Positions 22,586 to 34,672 of a stretch of 64,000 bases of DNA are shown here, in pieces. The stretch's first letter is position 1. Every line of letters starts with the position of its first letter. The DNA is from Neurospora tetrasperma FGSC 2508 (taxonomy: Eukaryota > Ascomycota > Sordariomycetes > Sordariales > Sordariaceae): assembly GCF_000213175.1 (NCBI RefSeq), contig NW_009799179.1, forward strand, positions 4,752,171 through 4,816,170, given 5' to 3'. A program made the translations under genes and the position numbers. The notes under the pieces are model-generated. The model was not told the DNA's origin. It did not search any database and saw only the letters and a list, made by a program, of their open reading frames with translations.

Positions 22586-25500
22586 GTCAGCAGCCGGACT
22601 TGTAGCGTCGCTGTCAACGTATTCGCTCGAAAGTCGGTTTGTGTCGTGAATATATCTGAGCTATCGAAGAGGTGTTGTCGATATAAAGCTGGAGGTCCGG
22701 TCAGAAAGGCGCAACGAACCGTGCTATTCAGAACAGATGGCGTCACTGGTCGAGGGCGATTGGCGCTAGAGTAATCGAGTGGCTGCAGGTGCAGTGGCAG
22801 GGCAGCCAAAGTAATATTCAAATAATGGAACCTATAATAGGGTGTAGAGAGCGGGAGAAATCGCAGAAAGGTGTTGGTTAGAAGAGAGAGCGGGGGGGAG
22901 GAAACAAGGAAACCGAACCGGTCTCCTTGGAAGGTGTTACAGCAAAGGTACACAGAAGTTGGACCTGTGCTTCCGTTCACGTAACTGGATGTTTGGGAAA
23001 AGAACAGAACGGAGACGAGAGACCGGAGACGAAAGAGAGGGAATAAAAACAACAATAAAAAAAAAATAAAACACTAGCGGACGAAGTGACGAGACGGAAT
23101 GCTTTTGAGGATGGAAGCCGCGCAGCCCCCCAGCTGGGAAATGGCTAAAAAGGGTCCCACGCAGCTCAAGTGTGGAGGCGTCCAAGCCTCTTTCAGCTTG
23201 CTGCTCGTGCTGGTGCAAGCTGCTATTGTTGCTCTCCACGGCCTCTCCACGCAGCCTCCCAACACTCCTATTGGCCGGGTCCTGGCGTTCTGGAACTGGA
23301 GATGCCTGCCAGCTAGAAACCTCAAGGGGCACCCGTGGACATCCCGGGCGCTCTGTCTACATAGTAGAGGTACCTACCTACGTGTGGTGAGATGGCCAAG
23401 TAAAACCCGTGGGCCAGGTCGCTGACGATCGCTGACCTCACAGTGCCCTATACAAAGCCACGAAGGGGCTTCGCTTGCCGAGCTACCCTATGGCGGTTCG
23501 TGCTCGGTACTTGATGAAGGGGTTTTACTTTGGCTCGCAAGCACAGTACCACCTTCTAAGGAGAGCTTCCATTCACGCTTTGCCTCGCGATTCACACTGC
23601 TTCGAATCGATATGGAGATGTGGTAGCCAGCCACCCAGCCAGTTGGGAAACGACGGATCGAACGCTAGTAGGGACACAGTACGTCAGAAGGTCGAGCTCC
23701 GCTCCCATCGAATGAATGGCGGTCCACAAGCAATGGTACCGAAGTGTGAGCTTAAGGTGTGATCCTTGGAAGCGGCCTGGACGGCGGGTTGTGCCTGGGG
23801 GGAAGAGTGCAACGCTCAAAATTTGGAGATGCGCTCCAAGACTCCCAGCTTGTCTCGCTTGCGTGGCTTCATTGTCGTGCACCTAGCTAGAGCCTAGAGG
23901 TAGCCCAAGTGGCAATTAGCCCATATTATATACTCTCATTTCTCCTCTAGAATCACCAATATCCACGAGGTATTTTACCGGCAGTTGTGCCAGCTAGGTA
24001 AAGTGTTATAACATTGAGGTCTTGGCATTAATGGCCAAAACATGGGAGCTTAACGGCGGTGCTAACCCAAGAGCTTCCAGTCAGTGATGAAGGTACCTAC
24101 GTGCCCCGCAGTTCCCAGTCCACTTATCGCCGCGCTTGCACTTGCCGGCTGAAATGTGCATGCTTTAGGCCGTGACTTGCTCCGAGTCAACAGGATCGCC
24201 AAAGCGATCACAGGGAACAGCGAAGCGCTGACAGGTCAGAGATGAAAGTTCGGCGGGCAAAAGGAAGAGAACAGAGATATAATGCGGACAAGTATGCTTT
24301 GTCGATTTCCACAAAAAGTGTGTGCTGCTGTAGCATCGTCCTCAAGATGCGTATGTCATGTTTCCGAGACCCCTTACCGGCCACAGAGTATCATGCGTAG
24401 GTATTACATCTCACCACTATCGAATCCTGACGCCCCGAATCTGATGCCGACTTGATTCGGTCATCGCATCTACATCAAAGTTAATTTCAAGTCCACGACC
24501 ATGAAACCGCCGACAACCAAGGCTATGCGGTCTCTCGATTTGCTTCTTCAAGCAGATCACGCTCGCACTTCATCAAAGTTTGAATTCTGATTTCTTCATT
24601 CCAGCGTGCGATAATCCACGGCCATCTAAGACCTTTACGCCTCAGGAGGCCACCGCATCGACAAATCGGCTGTTCACTAATAAACAGATCCCTGTCGCAA
24701 ATCTCCCAACGCAGGGGTCTCGAAAGTGCCAGAGATAGACGAAGAATTCCCCTTTCTGGGTTGCCAACATGTGAACAAGGATAAAGCGACATCATCTCAC
24801 CCAACGAAGGCCACCACTACAACGAACCTCACGCGACAATTGACAAATCATCTCCGGGCCTATCACCCGACTTGATATCAAGACTTTGAGACTGGCCTGC
24901 AACCAAGGGTCTGGCCACACAAAGACCATTCAGCCATCGTTGGGACCGTCAAGATCGGTGTTGGCTGTCCGGTAGCCAAAGTCCAAACAACTACAACATG
25001 ACAAAACCGGGACCCCGTCACAGAAAAAGGTAATTGGACGACAACCTCATGGCTGGTAGGCCACGTTCACATATTCAACAAAGTTAAACGCAGGAAGGTT
25101 CAGCCGTGATGCACAGAAACGCAATCACTCCACGTGTGAGGTTGGACAAACGCTCACCAGTGGTTGCCCGCAACCGAGCCACGTCTCTTTAGTTTTCAGA
25201 TTTCAACAGTACAATTTGCGCTCCCTGGATCAACAATCAGGCCTCGAGGATAACCGGAGATGGCAACTCCCTTTGACTGACTGTCATTGAGCAACTCGTC
25301 TGGTCGAAACGGGAAAGCAATTCATTTCCCACTGAGACTTGAGACTTAACACCTACGTATGTTCTTGACCGAATGCACAGGTGTGTCGTTGTTACAATGT
25401 TTCGTGTCCGGATCTTGTGTCATACCCACAATCTCCTACCCGCACCCGACGATAACGGATCGAGTGCCGGGCTCCATATATTTTCGTCGGGGTTCACTGG

Positions 25501-26379
25501 CTTTCGGTTCGCTGTGACTTGACTGACGACCGGCCTGGCCGTCCCACGGAAGCATCGCTGATGTCAACAACCGATGTCGTGTCTCGAGCTTGCCGTTCGC
25601 CGGGTCTGCTATGATATTCCGGCGCCGATGAGTTTCTCGATGGCAACCGCTGATTGGGCAGGAACGTAGGATGACATCCGAGTATGTATGGGGATTTTAC
25701 CTAGGCATTACTGCATGACGGGATTGCGCAGCAATCTGACGACGTCAAAGTATATGTTGAAAGACTTGCGATATAGTTGTCCATGAATACTGTAGAGCTT
25801 AAACAGTGAAATTCGCGGATGACATATGCAATATGGCGACTTTTACGGCCACATTACCCGTAGCAACTTCTGGACGATGCCATGTGCGTGTTCGACGACC
25901 AGCCCCATTCACTTTGTCAGCCTCGCAGCCAAAGGCAATACCATTGGTCAAAACTTTAGCCAGCCACACCCATGTGGCGAAAGCTAGACGCGACTGAGGC
26001 GACGCGGCTGGGTTCAGTTTTCCACGACAGATTGATTTCATGTGCGACAACGCCAATTCCCAAATTCACCAACGTCGTAGCAACCAGGCGACCGGGACTA
26101 TCCAGCACTTCTCGAAAACTGCGATTCGATCAACGATATTTTTCGAAAACCTTTTTTTCGCATACGCAACCCAACGGTCTTGCTCACGAACGACGGAAGA
26201 ATACCCTCGACATTATCAAACCGAGCAGACTGAACGACCGACTCGACTTTTCGCCATCTTCCTCCTTCTGACAACGGACTATTGCATTCAGAGTTCTCTT
26301 AAGCCTACCCGGCACACAATCCATCACATCCCCCATACGCAGCCTCGCCATCGCAGCGAGATAAAAACAAGTCGACAAA
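22586..26379. other. 3.8-kb divergent spacer between tricalbin and U2AF35 genes
   Basis: The left 550 bp is the tricalbin 5' region. The right 400 bp is the U2AF promoter and 5' UTR. The middle 2.8 kb has no supportable gene except the weak small open frame at 24523-24804. I see no repeat family or RNA gene. Confidence 0.45.
24523..24804 (-). CDS. Weak candidate small protein (93 aa)
   Basis: This is an intact ATG-to-stop frame in an otherwise empty spacer. The product is charged, with a Cys-rich middle (ICRCGGLLRRKGLRW) and a helical C-terminal part (NEEIRIQTLMKCERDLLEEA). I do not recognise a family, there is no neighbouring exon I can join, and a frame of this length can occur by chance. 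It is listed only because its composition is more protein-like than other frames in this spacer. Confidence 0.2.
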   Translation of the reverse strand: MGEMMSLYPCSHVGNPERGILRLSLALSRPLRWEICDRDLFISEQPICRCGGLLRRKGLRWPWIIARWNEEIRIQTLMKCERDLLEEANRETA

Positions 26380-27006
26380 ATGGCCAACTTTCTCGCCTCC
26401 ATCTTCGGCACTGAGCAAGACAAAGTCAACTGCTCGTTCTATTACAAGATCGGCGCCTGCCGCCACGGCGACCGGTGCTCCCGCAAACACGTCAAACCCA
26501 GCTACTCGCAAACGATCCTGATGCCGAACCTGTACCACAACCCCGCCTTCGACCCCAAGAACCGGATGAACGCGTCGCAGCTGCAGAACCACTTCGACGC
26601 CTTCTACGAGGACATCTGGTGCGAGATGTGCAAGTACGGCGAGCTGGAGGAGCTGGTGGTGTGCGACAACAACAACGACCACCTGATCGGCAACGTGTAC
26701 GCGCGCTTCAAGTACGAGGACTCAGCCCAAAAAGCGTGCGACGATCTGAACTCTCGCTGGTACGCTGCTAGGCCGATTTATTGCGAACTCAGCCCCGTGA
26801 CGGATTTCCGCGAGGCCTGCTGCCGTTTGAACTCTGGCGAGGGTTGTGTCCGTGGAGGGTTTTGTAACTTTATACACCGCAAGAACCCCAGCCCGGAGCT
26901 GGAGAGGGAGCTCGAGCTCAGCACCAAGAAGTGGCTCAAGATGAGACCGCGGAGCCGCAGCCCGACGCGCTCGCCCAGCCCGGAACCGACTAGGAGACGG
27001 TATTAG
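26380..27006 (+). CDS. U2AF35: U2 snRNP auxiliary factor small subunit (U2AF35/U2AF23)
   Basis: An intronless frame of 208 aa. It has the full U2AF small-subunit order: first CCCH zinc finger at about 17-43 (CSFYYKIGACRHGDRCSRKH), the U2AF-homology RRM at about 44-145 (FYEDIWCEMCKYGELEELVV), a second CCCH finger at about 146-170 (CCRLNSGEGCVRGGFCNFIH), and a short RS tail (RPRSRSPTRSPSPEPTRRRY). The protein recognises the 3' splice site AG together with the large U2AF subunit in the nucleus. The ATG is in a good context (GACAAAATGGC). The first 330 bases favour C or G at third codon positions, more strongly than the end of the gene. Confidence 0.97.
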   Translation: MANFLASIFGTEQDKVNCSFYYKIGACRHGDRCSRKHVKPSYSQTILMPNLYHNPAFDPKNRMNASQLQNHFDAFYEDIWCEMCKYGELEELVVCDNNNDHLIGNVYARFKYEDSAQKACDDLNSRWYAARPIYCELSPVTDFREACCRLNSGEGCVRGGFCNFIHRKNPSPELERELELSTKKWLKMRPRSRSPTRSPSPEPTRRRY

Positions 27007-27778
27007 GAGTTGCGGTGTTTCATGCTGGACAGAGTTGACGGTGGAGGACGGACGGCCATGCGAAACAGACATGGGGGTGTCGTAGTTTTTTTTTCCACGA
27101 ACCAGAGAAACGAAAAGAGGAGACAGAGGTCGGTTCTGGCTCAGTGACCGGAAGTCAACGTCAAGAGGCAGGTTGCACATTTCGCGCGGGGACAGCGGTG
27201 GAATGAAGAAATGGTTTATGAATGAGAATATGGGGATATCAATTACAAGAAAGGCTCGGTCTGTCCCAATTTGCATAGCCGGGCCAAGGTCATCAAGTTA
27301 GTCTTGGAGTAGGGGCGTTCTCGATTACTACTGGAATGTTGAAGTTATGGCCTCGGCTATACATCACGAGCCTCATACCTGGTTGTGTTATATGTATATT
27401 AACAGTTTAATAAAGGTTCTCCAAAACCTTCCCCCCTCATCACGGGCATGTTTGCAGAGTGAATGAGTTTATGTGCTCTGCTCTGATCCTTACTTTGTCA
27501 ACCAAGTCCTTATTATGGGCTTTGAAAATAGTGACCGCATAATATAGTGAACTTTGGCCCCGATTATCCACGTCCCAACCCGATCATCCAAATCCATGCT
27601 CCGAGTGCTCTGTTCTACGGATCCGTCATAATGCTCAACGCTAACGACTGCTGTTACTGTAAATAGATATGATAGAGGGTATCTCATGCTTCAAACTCCG
27701 ATCGAGAACAGCTTGAAGCTTATCCTCCAGATCTTTCGCGCACAGTCTCCCAACGTTATCCAGCTCTCCCGTCGTCTC
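27007..27778. other. Convergent 3' spacer after U2AF35
   Basis: It contains the 3' UTRs of the two converging genes, including AATAAA-like sequence near 27410. No other feature is seen. Confidence 0.5.
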
Positions 27779-30700
27779 CTATTTCTTTGGTAATCTAGAG
27801 CCCTTCACAGGTGCCGGGAGACACAAGCCGAGCTTGTCACGCTCTGTGTATCACGTTAGCACGCTGTGATAAGTAGAAGAAAGTGCTTCTGAGAGGGGGA
27901 TAGGGAAAGATAGCGTCTGAACTTACCCGCTTCACTATCAAACAATATGGTAATGTCATCATGTTCTCCCGGGAGCTCAGGTAGATCTAGACACAAGAAT
28001 GCCGTGTCCGCAGCCGCCTGTGCGTCGGTGACATTCTGGGGCAAGACTTTGGGTAAGGGAAACTTGGCATCGGCAATCTTGAGCCCGGCCTTGCCGCCTC
28101 TGTTGAACGCCTCAAAGATGTCAGTTCCTTTTAGAGTGAATCCCATGCACTGGCCATGGGTGAAGTTCTCGAAGAAAGTCAACATCTGCGTAACCCCGTC
28201 TTGCTGCACGATCTGGATCCGGGTTGACCCTGCCTCCCATTTCTTGTGAATCGGAACCACCATACGGCGACGAGAAATTGCAAATGCGCTAGCAATCCCA
28301 TCAAAGAGAATTTTGAAGCCGGTGATAGCTGATTCAAAGGCATGGAGTTCCCCGACACTAGGGAACATGTAGGTTCTGATGGTGGGAGATTGTTGCAGGA
28401 CTTCCAGGCATTCGGCCATTCCTTCGGATAGTTCACGCGGAATCTTTGGATCCGTAACTGCCAGAGTTGCGTCTGCCTGGGGCTGGCGGAACACCATAAT
28501 GCAACTTGGGTTACGTACGTCCAGTCTTAGACGCAGTTCGCCGGGCGCGACGTTGATCCTGTCAGTAAATGTGCCGTCCTGGAAGTCGTACACCGCACGA
28601 AGCTTATCAGCAAGAACACATGGTGGCCGGTCACCATCATTGTCGTCATTGATCACCTTGACTCTTTGCCAACTCAACCCAGCCATCTGCTTGAGACCGT
28701 TGTGTGCCGAATCGCCGTATCTTTCCGAGAACCAGACGACCTTCAGCGGCACCTCACAAAAGACCTCTTCATCCTTTTGTAGTGCTGACCCAATGAGGAG
28801 GCTGTGCATTTGCGACCTTTCTTGCTCATCCTTGAAGGACAACACCATGCTTCCCTTAAGTCGGCCATTCTCAAATTTCAGGGAAAGGGCAGGGTCGTTT
28901 GCCTCATTGCGACAGGAGCCGAGCTGGATGAGTGTTTGCGGAGTGTACACTTGATTGACGCCGCTTAGTGTCTTGACCTTTGGTCCTGTAACAACCGCAA
29001 TTCGATATCCGCGATGATAGGTTCGAGGCCCCGTTGCCGCGCCTTCTTTCTTAAGGCGCTCAAACAGGGCAAGCTCGCATCCAGGCGTCGCTTCCCTCGG
29101 AAACTGTCTGGCCTGTGGGTCATTGTCGACGTACTGAAAAGCACGAAGAGTGGATCTGAATAGGCACCTCTCGTCTGGCTTCGCGTAAAGGCTTGCATGG
29201 ACCTTTGCGCTGAACTCGTACATGCTTCGCAGCGTTTTGAAGCTACCCTGCGAGCATTGGAGAACCAGAGCAAACCCTCTGGGTAATCTTACATCGAGGG
29301 TGAGTGTTTCTGGGCGCCACCGTACGTCCTCCCACACGGGACCCAGGCTTTTATCACCAGATATTCTAAGCTGAACAGAATCATTTTGGCTTGCGATGAC
29401 GAACATGATATCCGCTTGTTTCTGTGGCCTCAATATGGATAAGAAACATGGAAAGTGAAGTCTCTGCGATTCTCTCCCTTGTTCCATTAAGAATGCCTCG
29501 ATGCGGAAACGCCCAAAGGAGAAGAAGTTGTCGGAGTCACCCAATGGAAGTGCGTCTAGCATCCCAATCCCAGGCTGGTGCTGCTGCGTTGAAGCGAGCG
29601 CTGAACTCGAAGACCCCCAAAGAAGGGAGATGATATCCTGAGTCAAGGAAGGATATTCTATCCATATCGACCTGTCTATCGCTTGAGGCAGGAGTGCTTC
29701 CTCGGGTGGCATGAAACCGTTCCTCTGCATCGATCCGGCCAATTTTCGCAGGTTGGACGCAAGAACCTTTCGCACCTCTTCTACCTCCGCATCTACTAGG
29801 GCGGATGTGCTGTTAGATATCTCCGGAACCATCTTTTCTGATAACCAATACGCTTTGGCAAGGTCAGCATGAGCTTGTTGTTTAGCCAAGCTATTTCTCT
29901 GCTCAGCTTCGAGACCCGCCGGCCGTTCGCGAACAGCATTTTCCAGGGCCATTCGGCCGGTGAGGAACCACCATAACGCTGCCCTTACGAGTTGTTCGGG
30001 TGTCGATGACAGCAAGGGTCGCACACTCTCGGAGTGTAGACGAAATAGCTCGAAGAGATGGGTACTCCGGGTAGCAAAAGTACTCAGGGCATCGTCTAAT
30101 GCACTCTGGTCATGGTTCCATGCTGGGGTAGGTGGTTGCTGCGCTGCATTTGGTGAAAAATTCTCCCCCTCCAGGGACCGTCCCGACGATCTAAATGATC
30201 CAAACTGGTTGATGAAGCTGGTGGGTGGACTTTGTTCCAAACCAGGTGTCAGACCGGATGTCGGTAGCGGGCTCGGCTGCGGTTGCATATGCAGCGGCGA
30301 GTGTTGTGTCTCTGACGCTAGAGCCCCATTCCGTGGCAGTTGCAAAGTCCGAGGTGAGTCAACAGTGTATGTCTGAGGAGAGCGAGGAGCCTGGGCGGGT
30401 ATGGGAGAAGGCCCGAGCCTGGACCGGGGTGAAGTTGGAATTGTGGGCTGACTAAGAGAGTCCGATTGTGATGGCTGGTACAGTTGAGGAAGGTTAACAT
30501 CTCTTGGAGACTCGGTATATTGTCCTCGACTCGTTGAATTAGTGGCCGAAAGGGGTGGCCGCTCGGAAGTTCGAGTAGCTTGCGAGGATATGCTTGCCGA
30601 GCGGACTGCATTGGCAAAGGCCTGTCCTTCTGCTTCCCGCATCTCAGCTTGATGCAGCTCGATGAACGAACGGCGCTTCTCGTCTGGATTGGTTGCTGGG

Positions 30701-31362
30701 CTGCCTCTTGGCCTGGGCTGGGGACTGTGGTTTTCTGCTAGCTCTTGTTCCCCAGTACCGGGTATATTCGCAAACCCAGTTTGTGTACGTCGCAATGGTC
30801 CTGGTGTAAAGGATGGATCGTTCTTTTGTGCTGCACCCGGTGACCCAGTAGGTCTTCCACCCCCATCCAGGGACCAAGCAGGCGCAGTTGTGGTCGGAGG
30901 CATGGGTGACCTGACTTGCTTCCTTTTCGAGATCTCGACCGTGGGCACATCGCACTCGTCGCCGCCATGCCCAATAACTTCGGGGTACGCGTCGGTAAAC
31001 TTTACGCTCAGGCCTTTGTTTTTGCGGATCCGTGGGCTGTATGAGCGTGCCCGGATAGCCAAATCATGTCGAGGGTCGGTGGGACTCTGCACATTCAGAG
31101 AGTTGGGATATCGTGTACTGCCGGCAGTTTTTGTGTCGAGCTTTGCAAGCGTGGGAGGCCCTGGATGGGCCACTTGCAACTTGTCTGATGAGCCGTGGAA
31201 GAAATCATTCAGGTCTCCAGACGCTCCCGTGTTGTCGTGAGAAGGCTTCCGGTCGCGTTCGCGGTCTTCCTTCACCCGGCCGAAGAGCTTCCCCATTATC
31301 CGGCCCCTTTTGGTACCCCGGCCATCCTCCTGTACCGAGATAATTGGCGGTTCGTTCTCCAT
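27779..31362 (-). CDS. Large conserved-looking protein of unknown function
   Basis: Two exons on the minus strand, 31362-27927 and 27843-27779, encode about 1166 aa. The 83-bp intron near the 3' end has a GTAAGT donor, a GCTAACGTG branch site and a CAG acceptor; unspliced, the frame would end shortly after the donor. Residues 1 to about 420 are Ser/Pro-rich and basic, with many SP and TP sites (QSPTDPR, SYSPRIRKNKG). From about 420 to the end the protein is well structured in composition: a helical region (THLFELFRLHSESVRPLL), then alternating strands such as RFRIEAFLMEQGRESQRLHF. I see no known catalytic motif or membrane segment. I do not recognise the family. It is divergent from the Osh protein gene. 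Confidence 0.78.
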
Positions 31363-34300
31363 TGTGTGAATCGATTGTCGTGTATAGCTGTGTGTTCGAT
31401 GCGCGTCATGGGGCCCCGAGCTTCCTTAGTATAGACGTTATAGCGACAGTAGGCGCGGACCGAGCCCGTTCAGGGTCGAGTATGGGAACTTTGTGGTCAT
31501 GCACACCCAACGCCGTAGTACGACCAAGGAACCGGCGGGCATGGACCTCGACAACGTGATATGGCGAAGGAACAACTGAGGGTTCGGGTTGCCGAGACAG
31601 GGTGCAGCAAGGTAGGTAGATAGGCAGTGGTGATGTTCGGAGGAGACCCGGGTAACTGAATGGAAGTAGAAAGTAAGCAAGATGGCAGGACGGTAAATGC
31701 TGGAAGGGTGGATGGGTATTGTTGTTGGTGGCCGTAAAGGTGGTGGTGTTCAAAACTGAATTCCAGCTATGTAGGTACGGTAGGTAGGTACGCAGACAGC
31801 CACTGCGGTGGCCCCGAGGATGTTGTCGTAACGCCCGGTGCGGTCGTTGAGATGACAGGTCGCCGGACAGGCTAAGTGCTGCAACCTCCCTGCAACCTGG
31901 CGCTGCTGCCCGCAGCAGGCAGGAGAGGCGGGGGCAGATCAGTCAGGGGAATCGGGAGTCAAGCAGGGCAATCTGCTTGCCAGCAGACTGGAGGACCGAC
32001 AAGAGAGCTGTGATCGTCTCACATTCGTGGATCAAGCAAGGACAAACTGGAGTCCTGGATTGCGGCAGTGCCTTGGCTGGAGCGCTGCCGGTTGCAGATG
32101 TTCGGTGGACAGGTCTGCGCCTGAATTATAATGGAGGGAGACGGCGGGCCCGGCCCGGGATGACTGACCTCCAGCTGCAAAGTACGAAGTAAGCTCGTAA
32201 TGTAACAATAGCTCGTCTTGTAAAGAGGTTCCAACGACGGGACTGTTAACACTGTCTCTGTAGGCCAACGTGTCACAAGACAGCCAGTCCGATATGGCCG
32301 CGGAAACCGTTTGTTGTAAGGATTGAACAGTTGAGAGAAAGCTCAAGTTTAACGCAAGGGACGGGAGACGGGATCGAACAGAATTGGACCGAGCGAACAT
32401 GCGGATAGGTGTTTCGGACAGACAAATGGCCGTTCATGGAGGAATTGAACCTGAAATGGATATCGCCCGGGCGACCTCGCATTTGCACCGGTGTTGGTTA
32501 TCATAGTGCCGTGCTAGCAGGACCGGGCTGCTCCTTAGCTAAACTCGTATTTTCAGGCACGGATCCGTCCCATCTCCCCTGATGGCGTCACGCATCACCT
32601 TCCTCAACAGGCAATGGGCCTCGAGGTGCAGCATTCTCGATAGTCGATTTTCTTTCGTGTTTCAGGGTTCGCGAAGGGTCGCGAATGGTCGCGGATCGAT
32701 ACTCCGAGACTCCCTCAGGTCTCCAGTGCCCGTGAGGAGCAATGTGTCTCCACTCTGCGCTTCAAGGGTCACGGTTTCTGAGCTTGGCACGCTGGCAGCA
32801 GCAACCCGCCCTAGAGGGCCACTGCCAGTTTCGCTATTCCAGGGGCAGACCCAGGTTCGTGTTCCCAAGCAGCCGGCCATCACATCTGCGCCGGCCGAGG
32901 TTGCAGATTTCCGTCAAGTGCCCTCTTCCACTTGGAGTTGTTCTTGAATAAGGTATGGAAGGGGATTTGAAGGCTGGAGCAATCTTTTCCAATCGCCAGC
33001 CTCTTCGGCCGTAGAACCAGCAACATGATCCGTGCAACGTCGTCCATGGCTGCGGTCCCGGCCCGGAGACAAGTGATCCCCCCCTTCAAGTCGGCATGAC
33101 AGCCCGTCTAGAGTTTCTAAGGGCCGGACCAAAAGGGTGGTAGTCAACTTATATGGCCTCTTGTGCTGGTGCTTCCATTGCGTGGTACCATACCCGCTCA
33201 GAGGTAGCACGTGTCGGCCACCATATGGTCTTCTAGCCTGGGTCGAATGAACCTGGAAAGTCTATTCATATCACAAAAACTGAAGGCCGCCGGCGTCTCT
33301 GTACAGATACCCAAGGCAAGTGGATGGATGTTGTCTCCTGTCGTTGATACTCTTTGCTCAAACCCTCTTGTATCCGCATTCAAGGAGCCAGAGCCACATT
33401 GACGCGTCCAGATGCCCGAAATACCTACCTCGATTCTGCAACGCGACTCAGCCTGAGCATGAATGACCCCATGCACCGGGTCTTCAAAACCGGGCAGCCT
33501 TTCCTTGTGTTGTTGAGGAAAAAGCGACTCCACAGCAAAGGTCGCTGCCAGCGGCTTTCAGAGAGCCCCAACAACGATGAATGATACTGGCTACTGTCAG
33601 TTGCCAAGGTGATGGATTGAAGACGATGAGGAACGGGATCGCCAAGAATGTCTAAGCCACAATATCACCTATTTACCAATTAGGAAACTCACGAGGCTGG
33701 GGGGCATCGTGAAGCCATTGCGGTCGCGGTCATTGGATTTTTTTGATCACTCGAACTCCAATTTGCAGCCAAATATGGGTCGCGTATGCATGACAGTGAC
33801 TATGTAAAGATGAAGTAGGGACATGGAATCGTCAGTAGTAGTATTGCGTTGTGGCCTATATGACACACGTACGACCAGTTAGTGACAGACACACAAGCTA
33901 CACCATACCTTTGCCGGAGAGCGACACCGGCGGAAGGTAAGGCGATTGTTGCTCATGGTATTATCAGACTTGGATCTTTGAGGGTCGTTAATGATGCCAG
34001 GCTGAAGTATTGTTGGTCCTCATCATCATGAAAGATGGGCCGCCATCAAATCTGGTTGTCGTGAAGCATATCTCTCTAGAGTCCCTCTACTATTCGCTGA
34101 ATGGCCAGTCCCTGGAGAAGAGAGGATCTGGGCTGGGCTGGGCTGGGGTTGGGTCACCCACGTCATTTATTCAGGTCCCCTCCATCGTCCTCCGCCCTCC
34201 ATGTCAGGCTGCCCCGCCTCGTTCAGCAAGCCGGCTTCGCGCTTGGGGAACCCTACGAATCCCGCCATCTGCCGGTGTCCCCCATCGTCGCCTGGAGCTT

Positions 34301-34672
34301 CCCAAATCCCACATCCGTCAGCCCCGGGCCGTCATCGATCCACGCAGGCATCTCATTTCTCCAGGTCCCAACAGTCCCGCCGCAACTCGTGGGAAGAAGG
34401 GGACGTGAGTGGGAATTCCCGACCCCTAAGGTTTTGATACATACCCGATACCACCCTGCCTAAAAAGTTCCTGGACAAGAGCACCCGCATTTGCATTTGC
34501 ACTTGCACGTCAGTCGCATCTCCCTTCCGACCTACGGACCCAGCGTCGACCTCTACGATCTAAACATACCTTAGTCTACCCGCCCGTGATACCTCTGCCG
34601 CCGCAAAACGCGCCTCTTCTTTGTCGCCTCCACTCTGCCACGGCACCGAACCCGTAGTAGAGCTTCAACAAG
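31363..34672. other. 3.3-kb divergent spacer
   Basis: It separates the 1166-aa protein gene from the oxysterol-binding protein gene. The small open frames at 32580-33600 overlap on both strands and lack protein-like features. A short GGGCT-type tandem lies at about 34130-34150. I see no gene. Confidence 0.45.
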
